Positions 1 to 5,509 are shown, numbered from the stretch's first letter. The stretch: 5,726 nucleotides of DNA from Dehalococcoidia bacterium CG2_30_46_9 (GCA_001873005.1 MNYE01000008.1:1-5726), one strand, 5' to 3'. Numbers and translations are program-made. Notes: generated by a model from the letters alone, not told the origin.

Positions 1-1
1 A

Positions 2-190
2 GTCCACATAGCCTGCAGGGATAGGGAGGTCCTCTTCACAGAAATCAAGGAGTTACCCCGGAAGCCTATGGTTACTCATCAAAAGCAACAAAACTCTCAA
101 TCAAAGAGGAAATACGTCCCTCCCCCGGACCATCCCTGGAGAAGATACAGCCTCCAATCTCAACGCACCAGCCAGGCATTACCGGTGTGA
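2..190 (+). CDS. Transposase C-terminal fragment (ISNCY/IS1202-like, integrase core family), cut by window edge
   Basis: This frame is open from the left edge and stops with TGA at 188-190, giving 62 residues of a protein that begins outside the window. The visible part has a beta-rich tail reading VHIACRDREVLFTEIKELPR, then a basic stretch (QKQQNSQSKRKY) and the motif PPPDHPWRRY at about residues 40-49. From memory, the pattern '..I.Y..REL.F.EI.ELP..' followed by a basic linker and 'P.DHPWR' is typical of the C-terminal end of ISNCY/IS1202-type transposases with an rve (DDE) catalytic core. The catalytic core itself would lie upstream, so its integrity cannot be judged. The tandem 17-bp repeats just downstream fit an IS end. 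A related IS481-like transposase is the main alternative. Confidence 0.7.
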   Translation, partial: VHIACRDREVLFTEIKELPRKPMVTHQKQQNSQSKRKYVPPPDHPWRRYSLQSQRTSQALPV

Positions 191-200
191 GGTTACCAGA

Positions 201-243
201 GGACATTTCTAATGAGTTAAAGTAGGGGACATTTCTAATGAGT
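201..243. repeat. Two tandem 17-bp direct repeats at IS terminus
   Basis: The 17-mer ggacatttctaatgagt occurs at 201-217 and again, identical, at 227-243, with a 9-bp spacer and a period of 26 bp. Paired subterminal direct repeats like these just outside a transposase gene are most simply read as transposase-binding sites. Confidence 0.75.
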
Positions 244-265
244 CTTGACATTCTGGCATTTAAAG

Positions 266-367
266 AGGTTGTTTATTTTGTCACCCTGACCCTGAAACAA
301 GTTCAGGGGAAGGGTCTAGATTCTTCGCTACGCTCAGAATGACAGCTGGGGGTTGCTAAACACTCTC
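266..367. repeat. Composite palindromic repeat, copy 1 (intergenic)
   Basis: The block starts with aggttgttta (266-275) and ends with gttgctaaacactctc (352-367). Its outer ends are imperfect inverted repeats: 265-275 pairs with 357-367 at 9 of 11 positions. Inside are two stem-loops. The first has GTCA at 280-283, a stem CCCT/AGGG at 284-287 and 311-314 that encloses a second palindrome ccctgaaacaagttcaggg (290-308), then TCT. The second lies on the minus strand at 318-343 and has GTCA, stem TTCT/AGAA, loop of 11 nt, then TCT. No coding function is seen. It shares both ends with the block at 536-635. Confidence 0.8.
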
Positions 368-404
368 CATTTAAGCGAATTGTTAAGCAAAGGCTTAATA
401 AAAC

Positions 405-479
405 TGGAGCGGGTGATGGGATTCGAACCCACGGCTCCTTGCTTGGGAAGCAAGCACTCTACCGCTGAGTTACACCCGC
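405..479 (-). tRNA. tRNA-Gly (anticodon CCC)
   Basis: Read on the minus strand this folds into a complete cloverleaf. The 7-bp acceptor stem is GCGGGTG (479-473) with CACCCGC (415-409); the discriminator is U and CCA is encoded in the genome (407-405). The anticodon stem CTTGC/GCAAG closes a 7-nt loop TTCCCAA whose middle bases CCC (447-445) read the glycine codon GGG. The T-arm has the standard GGTTCGAATCC. Length is 75 nt with CCA. A U discriminator agrees with bacterial glycine tRNAs. It is transcribed away from purQ and lies between two directly repeated copies of a composite repeat. A weak 6-bp stem just downstream (383-398) lacks a U-tract, so no convincing terminator is visible. Confidence 0.97.
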
Positions 480-492
480 CCAAACTGTATTT

Positions 493-521
493 ATTTTAAC
501 CCTAAAATCCATAGCTGTAAA
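493..521 (-). promoter_or_regulatory. Sigma70-like promoter for tRNA-Gly
   Basis: On the minus strand a -35 box TTTACA (521-516, 5 of 6 consensus) is followed after exactly 17 bp by a -10 box TAAAAT (498-493, 5 of 6). A start about 7 nt downstream of the -10 box falls near 486, only a few bases before the mature tRNA 5' end at 479. Confidence 0.7.
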
Positions 522-535
522 GTGATCTAGTCCCA

Positions 536-635
536 AGGTTGTTTAATAATGCTTTCCTCCTTGTCACCCTGAACTTGTTTCAGGGTCTCGGGAGATGCCG
601 AAACGAGTTCGGCATGACAGTTGCTAAACACTCTC
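536..635. repeat. Composite palindromic repeat, copy 2 (intergenic)
   Basis: This block has the same left end (aggttgttta, 536-545) and right end (gttgctaaacactctc, 620-635) as the block at 266-367, in the same orientation. Inside it are two hairpins in opposite orientation. On plus: GTCA (563-566), stem CCCT/AGGG, loop gaacttgtttc, TCT (586-588). On minus: GTCA (618-615), stem TGCC/GGCA, loop gaactcgtttc, TCT (595-593). The two loops differ at one base while the stems differ but remain paired. The head-to-head arrangement is like a REP-pair (BIME). Open frames that cross it on both strands are repeat translations, not genes. Confidence 0.8.
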
Positions 636-650
636 ATAGTCCAGATAGAT

Positions 651-882
651 GGGTGACACTTTATATGCTTGTGAAATTGGGTAATAACCCCTATGTCATT
701 GCGAGCCGAAGGCGTGGCAATCTTGTTACGAATGCGGGATCTGTTACAGTTAGAGTAAGGAATCTCGCTCAGAGATTGCGGAGCCTGTTCCGAGCGCAAG
801 CGAGGAATCCCTATCCCCAGTTTGCTTCGGCTACGCCTCGCAACCACTATCGCTCCTCGCAATGACGAAAAAAGGGTGTCAC
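651..882. repeat. Nested inverted-repeat block, possible MITE or element remnant
   Basis: The outer ends are inverted: gtgacac at 653-659 and gtgtcac at 876-882, each in a similar setting (gggtgacacttt on the left, aaagggtgtcac on the right). Nested inside is a 172-bp unit (695-866) with perfect 11-bp inverted ends, gtcattgcgag and ctcgcaatgac. That unit starts with GTCA, stem TTGC/GCAA (699-702, 717-720), TCT (721-723), and its right end has GTCA-TTGC on the minus strand. It contains smaller internal near-repeats around ggaatc and agattgc. No credible gene lies here. An element remnant that later received a palindromic repeat is one reading; a single long imperfect palindrome is another. Confidence 0.6.
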
Positions 883-908
883 TAATCATATGAACGAGTA
901 CAATTTAC

Positions 909-937
909 TTGAAAAATCTGGCTCCAAGGTGGATAAT
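909..937 (+). promoter_or_regulatory. Sigma70-like promoter for the purQ-purL-DUF1015 cluster
   Basis: TTGAAA (909-914, 5 of 6) and GATAAT (932-937, 5 of 6) are separated by 17 bp. Transcription would start near 944 and leave a leader of about 60 nt before the purQ start at 1003. I see no purine riboswitch fold or recognisable PurR-type operator in that leader, only a weak 5-bp stem (965-969 with 983-987). Confidence 0.6.
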
Positions 938-1002
938 TTTCTAAACCCTGGTCTTTACTGGAATAATGGAGCAAAAATACCGCCATTGCCTTTGTTTGCA
1001 GT

Positions 1003-1704
1003 ATGAAATTCGGAATTATTGTTTTTCCTGGCACCTGGAGTGACCAGGATTGTTATTATGCCCTTCATGACATACTGGGGCAGGAAGCTGATTATATCTG
1101 GCATAAAGAAACAAAACTATCTGGTTATGATTGTCTCATTCTTCCGGGAGGTTTTTCCTATGGCGATTATCTTCGGGCAGGGGCTATAGCCCGTTTTTCG
1201 CCAGTTATGGCCGCAGTGGAGCAGTTTGCTGACAAAGGGGGCCTGGTTATTGGCATCTGTAACGGATTTCAGATTTTGTGTGAGGCGGGACTTCTCCCTG
1301 GGGTATTGTTGCCTAATAGCAGCCTGCAATATCGCTGTCAGTGGGTCAATCTCAGGGTGGAAAATAGCAATTTACCCTTTACTTCTAAATGCTGCCAAGA
1401 ACAAGTATTAAAGATTCCAATTTCTCATTACGAAGGTAACTATTATACTGATGAAGCTACCCTGCAGGGATTGGAAATCAATGGTCAGATTGTTTTTTGT
1501 TATTCTACCTCTTCTGGTAAGATAACTAACGAGGCCAATCCTAACGGTTCCTTGCGTAATATTGCTGGGATCATAAATAAGAAAGGCAACATATTAGGCA
1601 TGATGCCTCATCCCGAGCGAGCTTGCGAGTCACTTCTAGGCAGCACAGATGGCAATATAATTTGGGAGTCAATCATTGAGCACTACCAAGGAAGCTCTGG
1701 ATAG
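1003..1704 (+). CDS. purQ: Phosphoribosylformylglycinamidine synthase subunit PurQ (glutaminase)
   Basis: PurQ hydrolyses glutamine and passes the ammonia to PurL for conversion of FGAR to FGAM in cytosolic de novo purine synthesis. The 233-residue product has the usual length and is a class I glutamine amidotransferase throughout: N-terminal [20 protein letters not shown], the [20 protein letters not shown] block (about 47-65), nucleophile Cys86 in GICNGFQIL, and the catalytic His203/Glu205 pair in MMPHPERA. The ATG at 1003 is chosen because the family N-terminus begins exactly there, although no Shine-Dalgarno sequence precedes it. Its last 29 bp overlap the start of purL, implying translational coupling. 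PurS, the usual small bridging subunit, is not found upstream, where only repeats, a tRNA and an IS end occur. Confidence 0.96.
   Translation: MKFGIIVFPGTWSDQDCYYALHDILGQEADYIWHKETKLSGYDCLILPGGFSYGDYLRAGAIARFSPVMAAVEQFADKGGLVIGICNGFQILCEAGLLPGVLLPNSSLQYRCQWVNLRVENSNLPFTSKCCQEQVLKIPISHYEGNYYTDEATLQGLEINGQIVFCYSTSSGKITNEANPNGSLRNIAGIINKKGNILGMMPHPERACESLLGSTDGNIIWESIIEHYQGSSG
1664..1678 (+). promoter_or_regulatory. Ribosome binding site and TTG start of purL
   Basis: GGGAG (1664-1668) lies 7 nt before TTG at 1676. This decides the purL start, which is inside the end of purQ. From this TTG the protein reads [18 protein letters not shown], matching the usual N-terminus of small PurL proteins, and no ATG or GTG nearby does better. 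Confidence 0.75.
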
Positions 1705-3955
1705 AGTTGCCCTAAGCGAAGACGAATATAAACTCATTGTCCAGCGTCTGGGCAGAGAACCCAACGAGGTAGAGCTGGGAATGTTGGGTTCTTTATGGAG
1801 CGAGCATTGCGGCTATAAGCATTCCAAACCTCTGCTTAAGTTCTTACCGTCCAAAGGCAAGGGTGTGATGGTCAAAGCAGGGGAGGAAAATGCTGGAGCA
1901 ATAGATATTGGTGATGGGATGGTTGTGGTGATGAAAATGGAATCTCATAATCACCCCTCAGCAGTTGAGCCTTATCAAGGTGCCGCTACCGGCATAGGTG
2001 GCATTGTGCGTGATATCTTTACTATGGGCGCTAGACCTATTGCTCTGCTTAACTCACTCCGTTTCGGTCCTTTGACTCAAGCTCGCAACCGCTATTTATT
2101 TAACGGTGTCATTGCTGGCATTGCTGCCTATGGGAATTGTTTAGGCATACCTAATGTCGGGGGCGAAATCTTTTTTGCTGATTGCTATTCCACCAACCCC
2201 TTAGTCAATGTTTTATGTTTGGGAATTGCTGAAAAGGGTAAGTTAGTTAGGGCTAAAACCAGTGGTGCCGACGACTTGCTTGTGCTGGCAGGAGCCGATA
2301 CCGGGCGTGATGGGATTTACGGTGCATCAGGATTGGCGTCGCGTACTTTCGAAGATGAGCGGGAATTAAGGCCAACAGTTCAGGTAGGTAATCCTTTCTT
2401 AGAGAAACTGCTTATAGAGGCGTGCCTTGAGCTAGCTCAAACTGACTGGATAGTTGGCATGCAAGACCTGGGAGCTGCCGGACTCACCAGCGCTACTGTA
2501 GAGTCTGCTGCTAGAGGCGGATGTGGCATGGAAATAGATGTGCTCAAAGTGCCTCGCCGTGAAGAAGATATGACACCTTACGAGGTGATGCTATCAGAAT
2601 CACAAGAGCGGATGCTGGTGATTGTGAAGAAAGACTACAAAGATAGAGTGAAGAGTCTATTTGATCGCTGGGAAATTCCCTCCAATGTCATTGGTCGAGT
2701 TAGCAACAATGGTTTGGCTGTAATTAAGGAGGGGGATAAGGTTGTCGCTCAAATCCCCGTGAGCTTGCTTGTTTCTCCCCCTTTTTATCGCCCACGGGTG
2801 AAAAAACCATCATGGATTACTGAACTTCAATCTTTTAAGGCCAACACTGTTCCTGATCTTAAGCCAAGGCAATGTAATTCCGTTCTACTTCGCCTGCTTG
2901 CTTCCCCCAATATTGCCAGCAAAGAGTTGGTCTATCGGCAGTATGACCACCAGGTAATGAATAATTCTGTCGTTCTTCCTGGTAATGACGCTGCCGTCCT
3001 GCGTATTAAGCCTTCGCCCAAACCCTCTCCCTTGAAGGGAGAGGGCAAGGAGAGGGTGAAAGGCATTGCTCTGACTACCGATGGCAACAGTAGATACTGC
3101 TATCTTGATCCTTTTTTGGGCGGGGTGATTGCGGTAGCTGAGGCGGCACGAAATTTGGTTTGTAGTGGTGCTGAGCCTCTGGCTATTACTGACTGCCTTA
3201 ACTTTGGTAATCCGGAAAGAAAAGACGTAATGTATTGCTTAGAGCAATGCATTAAGGGCATAGCTCGAGCCTGTCGCGAGTGGCAAATTCCAGTCATAAG
3301 TGGCAACGTCAGCCTTTATAATGAAACCAAGGGCAACGCTATTTATCCTACTCCGGTTATAGGGATGGTGGGTCTCTTAGACGACATAAATACCTATTGC
3401 ACTATCTCTTTCAAAGACGAGGGCGATTTAGTATTCCTGCTGGGTAATCTTCTGCCTCCTGGCGACAATGAGAACGGTCTTGGCGGCAGTGAATATCTGG
3501 AATTGGTTCACGGCTTAGTGAAAGGCAAGCCGGCTATTGCTCTCGATTTGGAAAAAAGAGTGCAGTGTTGCTGTTTGGAAGCTATAAAGAAAGGAATTAT
3601 TAAATCAGCCCATGATTGTTCTGATGGTGGGTTGGCGGTAGCCATCGCCGAAAGCTGCATCATGGGCAACATTGGCTTTCAGAGTGAAGGAGTCCATCCT
3701 GAATCAAGTTCAGGGCAGGACTCCAGACTAGACTCAATTCTTTTTGGAGAACATCAATCCCGTATTGTGGTATCAATAGTGCTTAGTTCGGTAGTTAAAT
3801 TAACTAAGATAGCTAGAAAATGGCAAGCACCTTTGACCTTCCTGGGCAAGGTTGGGGGAGGACGTCTGGTTATCGAAAGTTGTATTGACTTGCCTTTGAC
3901 GAAGGTGAGAGGCGCCTGGTGTGGCGGCCTGTCAAAGGTGATGTTTGCCGTTTAA
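1676..3955 (+). CDS. purL: Phosphoribosylformylglycinamidine synthase subunit PurL (small form)
   Basis: PurL uses ATP and ammonia supplied by PurQ to turn FGAR into FGAM. The 759-residue product is the small (PurLQS-type) form with two tandem AIRS-like halves. Visible landmarks are [14 protein letters not shown] with His44, [20 protein letters not shown] with His91 (both match active-site histidines of the family), [28 protein letters not shown], then in the second half [53 protein letters not shown] and [12 protein letters not shown]. It starts at a TTG inside purQ and ends 2 bp before the DUF1015 gene. Two palindromic repeats lie in frame, at residues about 445-463 and 672-683, between conserved blocks and probably in surface loops. 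All core motifs are intact, so the enzyme is expected to be active. Confidence 0.97.
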   Translation: MSTTKEALDRVALSEDEYKLIVQRLGREPNEVELGMLGSLWSEHCGYKHSKPLLKFLPSKGKGVMVKAGEENAGAIDIGDGMVVVMKMESHNHPSAVEPYQGAATGIGGIVRDIFTMGARPIALLNSLRFGPLTQARNRYLFNGVIAGIAAYGNCLGIPNVGGEIFFADCYSTNPLVNVLCLGIAEKGKLVRAKTSGADDLLVLAGADTGRDGIYGASGLASRTFEDERELRPTVQVGNPFLEKLLIEACLELAQTDWIVGMQDLGAAGLTSATVESAARGGCGMEIDVLKVPRREEDMTPYEVMLSESQERMLVIVKKDYKDRVKSLFDRWEIPSNVIGRVSNNGLAVIKEGDKVVAQIPVSLLVSPPFYRPRVKKPSWITELQSFKANTVPDLKPRQCNSVLLRLLASPNIASKELVYRQYDHQVMNNSVVLPGNDAAVLRIKPSPKPSPLKGEGKERVKGIALTTDGNSRYCYLDPFLGGVIAVAEAARNLVCSGAEPLAITDCLNFGNPERKDVMYCLEQCIKGIARACREWQIPVISGNVSLYNETKGNAIYPTPVIGMVGLLDDINTYCTISFKDEGDLVFLLGNLLPPGDNENGLGGSEYLELVHGLVKGKPAIALDLEKRVQCCCLEAIKKGIIKSAHDCSDGGLAVAIAESCIMGNIGFQSEGVHPESSSGQDSRLDSILFGEHQSRIVVSIVLSSVVKLTKIARKWQAPLTFLGKVGGGRLVIESCIDLPLTKVRGAWCGGLSKVMFAV
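3019..3060. repeat. Palindromic repeat in frame inside purL
   Basis: A near-perfect hairpin has 11-bp arms, ccctctccctt (3023-3033) and aagggagaggg (3035-3045), around a single central g. It is followed by a partial repeat of the right arm, agagggtgaa (3051-3060). It encodes the low-complexity stretch [15 protein letters not shown] (residues 449-463) between AVLRIK and IALTTDGN, which normally sit close together in PurL. A related hairpin is in the DUF1015 gene at 4515-4553. Confidence 0.8.
3689..3724. repeat. Palindromic repeat in frame inside purL (second site)
   Basis: The core cctgaatcaagttcaggg (3698-3715) matches the intergenic hairpin core at 290-308 with one base change. Outer arms ggagtcc (3689-3695) and ggactcc (3718-3724) extend the stem. 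It encodes [12 protein letters not shown] (residues 672-683) just before the conserved [10 protein letters not shown] block. Confidence 0.65.
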
Positions 3956-3957
3956 AT

Positions 3958-5454
3958 ATGGAAATTCGTCCTTTTTGTGGCATACGCTACAGCAAGAAAA
4001 TAGTGGGAGATTTGGCTTCGGTCATTTGCCCACCCTACGATGTCATCACACCGGAGACGCAGAAGTGTTACTACCAGAGGAGTAACTACAATATCATTCG
4101 CCTGGAATATCCCTGTCCTGAAAACCCTGAACTTGTTTCAGGGTCAGGATTACAGCCTACAGAATATCCTGAACTTGTTTCAGGATATAAGAAAGCGGCT
4201 GCTATCTTCCGAGAATGGCTTGAGAGAGGTATTCTTAAGTTTGATGATATTCCGGCTTTTTACCTCCATGATTGCTATTTTACTTACCTGGGCGTGGAAA
4301 AGAGACGGCGTGGGCTCATAGCCTGTCTTAGATTGGCACCCTGGGGTAGTGGTATATATCCTCACGAAGAAACTTCTTTGAGGGATAAAAGCGATCGTCT
4401 ACAGCTTATGAGAGCTTGTCAAGCTAATTTTAGCCCGCTATTCTGTCTTTATCAGGATCCCAAGAAAGAAATTACCTCTATATTGTCTGAGGTGGCACAA
4501 AGCAGCCCAATAATCTCCTCTCCCTTGACGGGAGAGGATGAAGGTGAGGGTGATCAAAGGCACATCGTCTGGGCAATAACTGAGTCTAAACTCCAGCAAA
4601 GGCTGTCCGCTCTCAGCCATCAGGTATCACCTGTTATTATGGCTGACGGACATCACCGCTATGAGACAGCTCTCATTTATCAGCAAGAAAGAACACGTCT
4701 ATCGCCAAAGTCTGGATCTTCGCAAGCCTTTAACTATGTGATGGTAAGTTTGGTTGAGTTTTCTGACCCTGGTTTGTTTATTTTCCCTGTTCACAGACTG
4801 GTGCGGAGTATAAAGCCTCTCTCCCACCCCTCGACAGATAAGGTGGGAGGAGGGGAGGGCCTCCCTCTCTCCTGCCTGATAAACCGACTCGAGGATTTCT
4901 TCACCTTAGAATTTATACCACTCGTCCCTCGCCAGATAAGGTGGGAGGTGAGGAGGGCCTCCTCTCTAAATGCATCTATCATTTCCAGTTCAAGGGTACG
5001 CCTATCCTCACGTCCCTCGCCAGATAAGGTGGGAGGAGGGGAGGGCCTCCTCTCTAATCGTCCTGAGCGAAGCGAAGGATCTCTCGGTGTTTTAGGTTTG
5101 AAACACGGATATCTAGCGCTCCTGAGGGAACGGCAAAATGTTTCCCTCATAGATATGCTGCCAGCCAATCGGTCCCAGGTTTACCAAAAGTTCGACATAA
5201 GTATTCTCAACCACGTTATTCTCGATAAGATACTGGGGCTCAGCATAGAGGAAGGAAATATTGCCTATACTGCGGATGCTGCTGAAGCCCAACAGCGGGT
5301 GGAGAGTGGAGAGTGCCAGCTAGCCTTTTTAGTGAATCCTCCACAGACAAAAACGATCAAAGCTGTTGTTGATGCTGGAGATAGAATGCCCCGGAAATCG
5401 ACCTATTTTTATCCCAAGATGCCTGCTGGGCTAATAATTAATTCCCTCGATTAA
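3958..5454 (+). CDS. DUF1015 family protein with in-frame repeat insertions
   Basis: The product is 498 residues; family members are, from memory, roughly 400-430, and the excess is about what the repeats would add. Family motifs are present in order: MEIRPFCGIRYSKK at the start, VICPPYDVI (22-30), YPHEETS (134-140), IMADGHHRYETALIY (227-241) and MPRKSTYFYPKMPAGLI (477-493). No signal peptide or membrane segment is seen, so it is probably cytosolic. Its biochemical role is not established to my knowledge. The ATG at 3958 is chosen because the family N-terminus starts there; a GTG at 3919 would add 13 non-conserved residues inside purL. It begins 2 bp after purL stops, with only a distant AAAGGTG (3934-3940), so coupling to purL is likely. 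Seven repeat units lie between the conserved blocks at about residues 53-77, 187-199 and 289-375, and none breaks the frame. Confidence 0.9.
   Translation: MEIRPFCGIRYSKKIVGDLASVICPPYDVITPETQKCYYQRSNYNIIRLEYPCPENPELVSGSGLQPTEYPELVSGYKKAAAIFREWLERGILKFDDIPAFYLHDCYFTYLGVEKRRRGLIACLRLAPWGSGIYPHEETSLRDKSDRLQLMRACQANFSPLFCLYQDPKKEITSILSEVAQSSPIISSPLTGEDEGEGDQRHIVWAITESKLQQRLSALSHQVSPVIMADGHHRYETALIYQQERTRLSPKSGSSQAFNYVMVSLVEFSDPGLFIFPVHRLVRSIKPLSHPSTDKVGGGEGLPLSCLINRLEDFFTLEFIPLVPRQIRWEVRRASSLNASIISSSRVRLSSRPSPDKVGGGEGLLSNRPERSEGSLGVLGLKHGYLALLRERQNVSLIDMLPANRSQVYQKFDISILNHVILDKILGLSIEEGNIAYTADAAEAQQRVESGECQLAFLVNPPQTKTIKAVVDAGDRMPRKSTYFYPKMPAGLIINSLD
4116..4149. repeat. Palindromic repeat in DUF1015 gene, site 1
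   Basis: The core ccctgaacttgtttcaggg (4125-4143) is identical to the intergenic copy at 567-585. Outer arms tcctga (4116-4121) and tcagga (4144-4149) pair as well. It is read as ENPELVSGSG (residues 55-64). Confidence 0.85.
4164..4188. repeat. Palindromic repeat in DUF1015 gene, site 2
   Basis: Perfect 10-bp arms, atatcctgaa (4164-4173) and ttcaggatat (4179-4188), surround loop cttgt. The loop and inner stem match site 1, while the outer stem differs yet remains fully paired. It is read as YPELVSGY (residues 70-77), in the same frame as site 1, 15 bp after it. Confidence 0.85.
4515..4553. repeat. Palindromic repeat in DUF1015 gene, site 3
   Basis: Arms cctctccc (4517-4524) and gggagagg (4530-4537) enclose loop ttgac, followed by the partial repeat gatgaaggtgagggtga. 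This belongs to the family seen in purL at 3019-3060. It is read as SSPLTGEDEGEGD (187-199), acidic and low in complexity, between ILSEVAQ and HIVWAI. Confidence 0.75.
4821..4870. repeat. 43-bp repeat in DUF1015 gene, copy 1 of 3
   Basis: The shared unit is 4828-4870. Inverted arms ctcccacc (4821-4828) and ggtgggag (4842-4849) form a hairpin. It is read as HPSTDKVGGGEGLPLS (residues 290-305), the same frame as copy 3. Confidence 0.85.
4924..4967. repeat. 43-bp repeat in DUF1015 gene, copy 2 of 3, read in a different frame
   Basis: The shared unit is 4926-4967 and differs from copy 3 at only one base. It begins 98 bp after copy 1, which is not a multiple of three, so the translation is shifted: VPRQIRWEVRRASSL (residues 323-337) instead of the GGGEG-type peptide. 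Confidence 0.85.
5012..5055. repeat. 43-bp repeat in DUF1015 gene, copy 3 of 3
   Basis: The shared unit is 5014-5055, beginning ccctcgccagataaggtggg. It is read as PSPDKVGGGEGLLS (353-366), the same frame as copy 1. It abuts the next repeat after 4 bp. Confidence 0.85.
5060..5082. repeat. Short hairpin repeat in DUF1015 gene, after the 43-bp repeat
   Basis: The stem TCCT/AGGA (5061-5064, 5076-5079) encloses gagcgaagcga and is followed by TCT (5080-5082). Except for one loop base and the paired stem change, this matches the minus-strand hairpin at 318-343 (stem TTCT/AGAA, TCT). It is read as RPERSEGS (residues 368-375). Confidence 0.75.
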
Positions 5455-5480
5455 CTGGCATCTTCCACGTCTTTTCTGGT

Positions 5481-5509
5481 TTGAATTGTGATAAACTATC
5501 TGGTATTAT
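5481..5509 (+). promoter_or_regulatory. Sigma70-like promoter for the downstream VOC-family gene
   Basis: TTGAAT (5481-5486, 4 of 6) and TATTAT (5504-5509, 5 of 6) are 17 bp apart, within the 138-bp gap after the DUF1015 gene. The start would be near 5516, leaving a leader of about 77 nt. No clear terminator for the purine cluster is visible in 5455-5480. Confidence 0.55.

Larger units (their letters stand above)
1..250 (+). mobile_element. Right end of an insertion sequence
   Basis: The transposase tail (2-190) is followed after 10 bp by two identical 17-bp direct repeats, the usual place for transposase-binding sites at an IS terminus. The element probably ends at or just after the second repeat, around 243-250 (agtcttgaca), but the exact boundary and any target duplication cannot be fixed without the left end. 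Beyond 250 the sequence changes to chromosomal-type repeats and a tRNA. Confidence 0.6.

Noticed and set aside
383..398. Possible terminator after tRNA-Gly (ttaagc/gcttaa stem)
   Set aside because: The 6-bp AT-rich stem is weak and there is no U-tract after it on the minus strand.
539..865. Plus-strand open frame of 108 codons
   Set aside because: It is the same repeat DNA read on the other strand (TLNLFQG, IASRRRGNL); palindromic repeats keep several frames open by chance.
527..889. Minus-strand open frame of 120 codons
   Set aside because: It is composed almost wholly of translated repeats (HAELVSAS, LKQVQGD and ATPSARNDI type stretches) and crosses the inverted-repeat blocks; no domain or ribosome site supports it.
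938..1002. Riboswitch or PurR operator in the purQ leader
   Set aside because: The leader is about 60 nt with only a 5-bp stem; no purine riboswitch core or clear palindromic operator is visible.
3919..3957. GTG start giving a 13-residue longer DUF1015 protein
   Set aside because: The added residues are inside purL, are not family-like, and the family N-terminus MEIRPF begins at the ATG at 3958.
4040..4321. Plus-strand open frame of 93 codons
   Set aside because: It is an alternative frame within the DUF1015 gene with no independent support.
4821..5055. CRISPR array
   Set aside because: Three near-identical units with irregular spacing (98 and 88 bp) lie inside a coding gene and are read as protein; the intervening DNA is coding, not spacers.
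4791..5168. Minus-strand open frame of 125 codons
   Set aside because: It is antisense to the DUF1015 gene and is open because the three 43-bp repeats lack stops in all reverse frames (PSPPPTLS type peptides).
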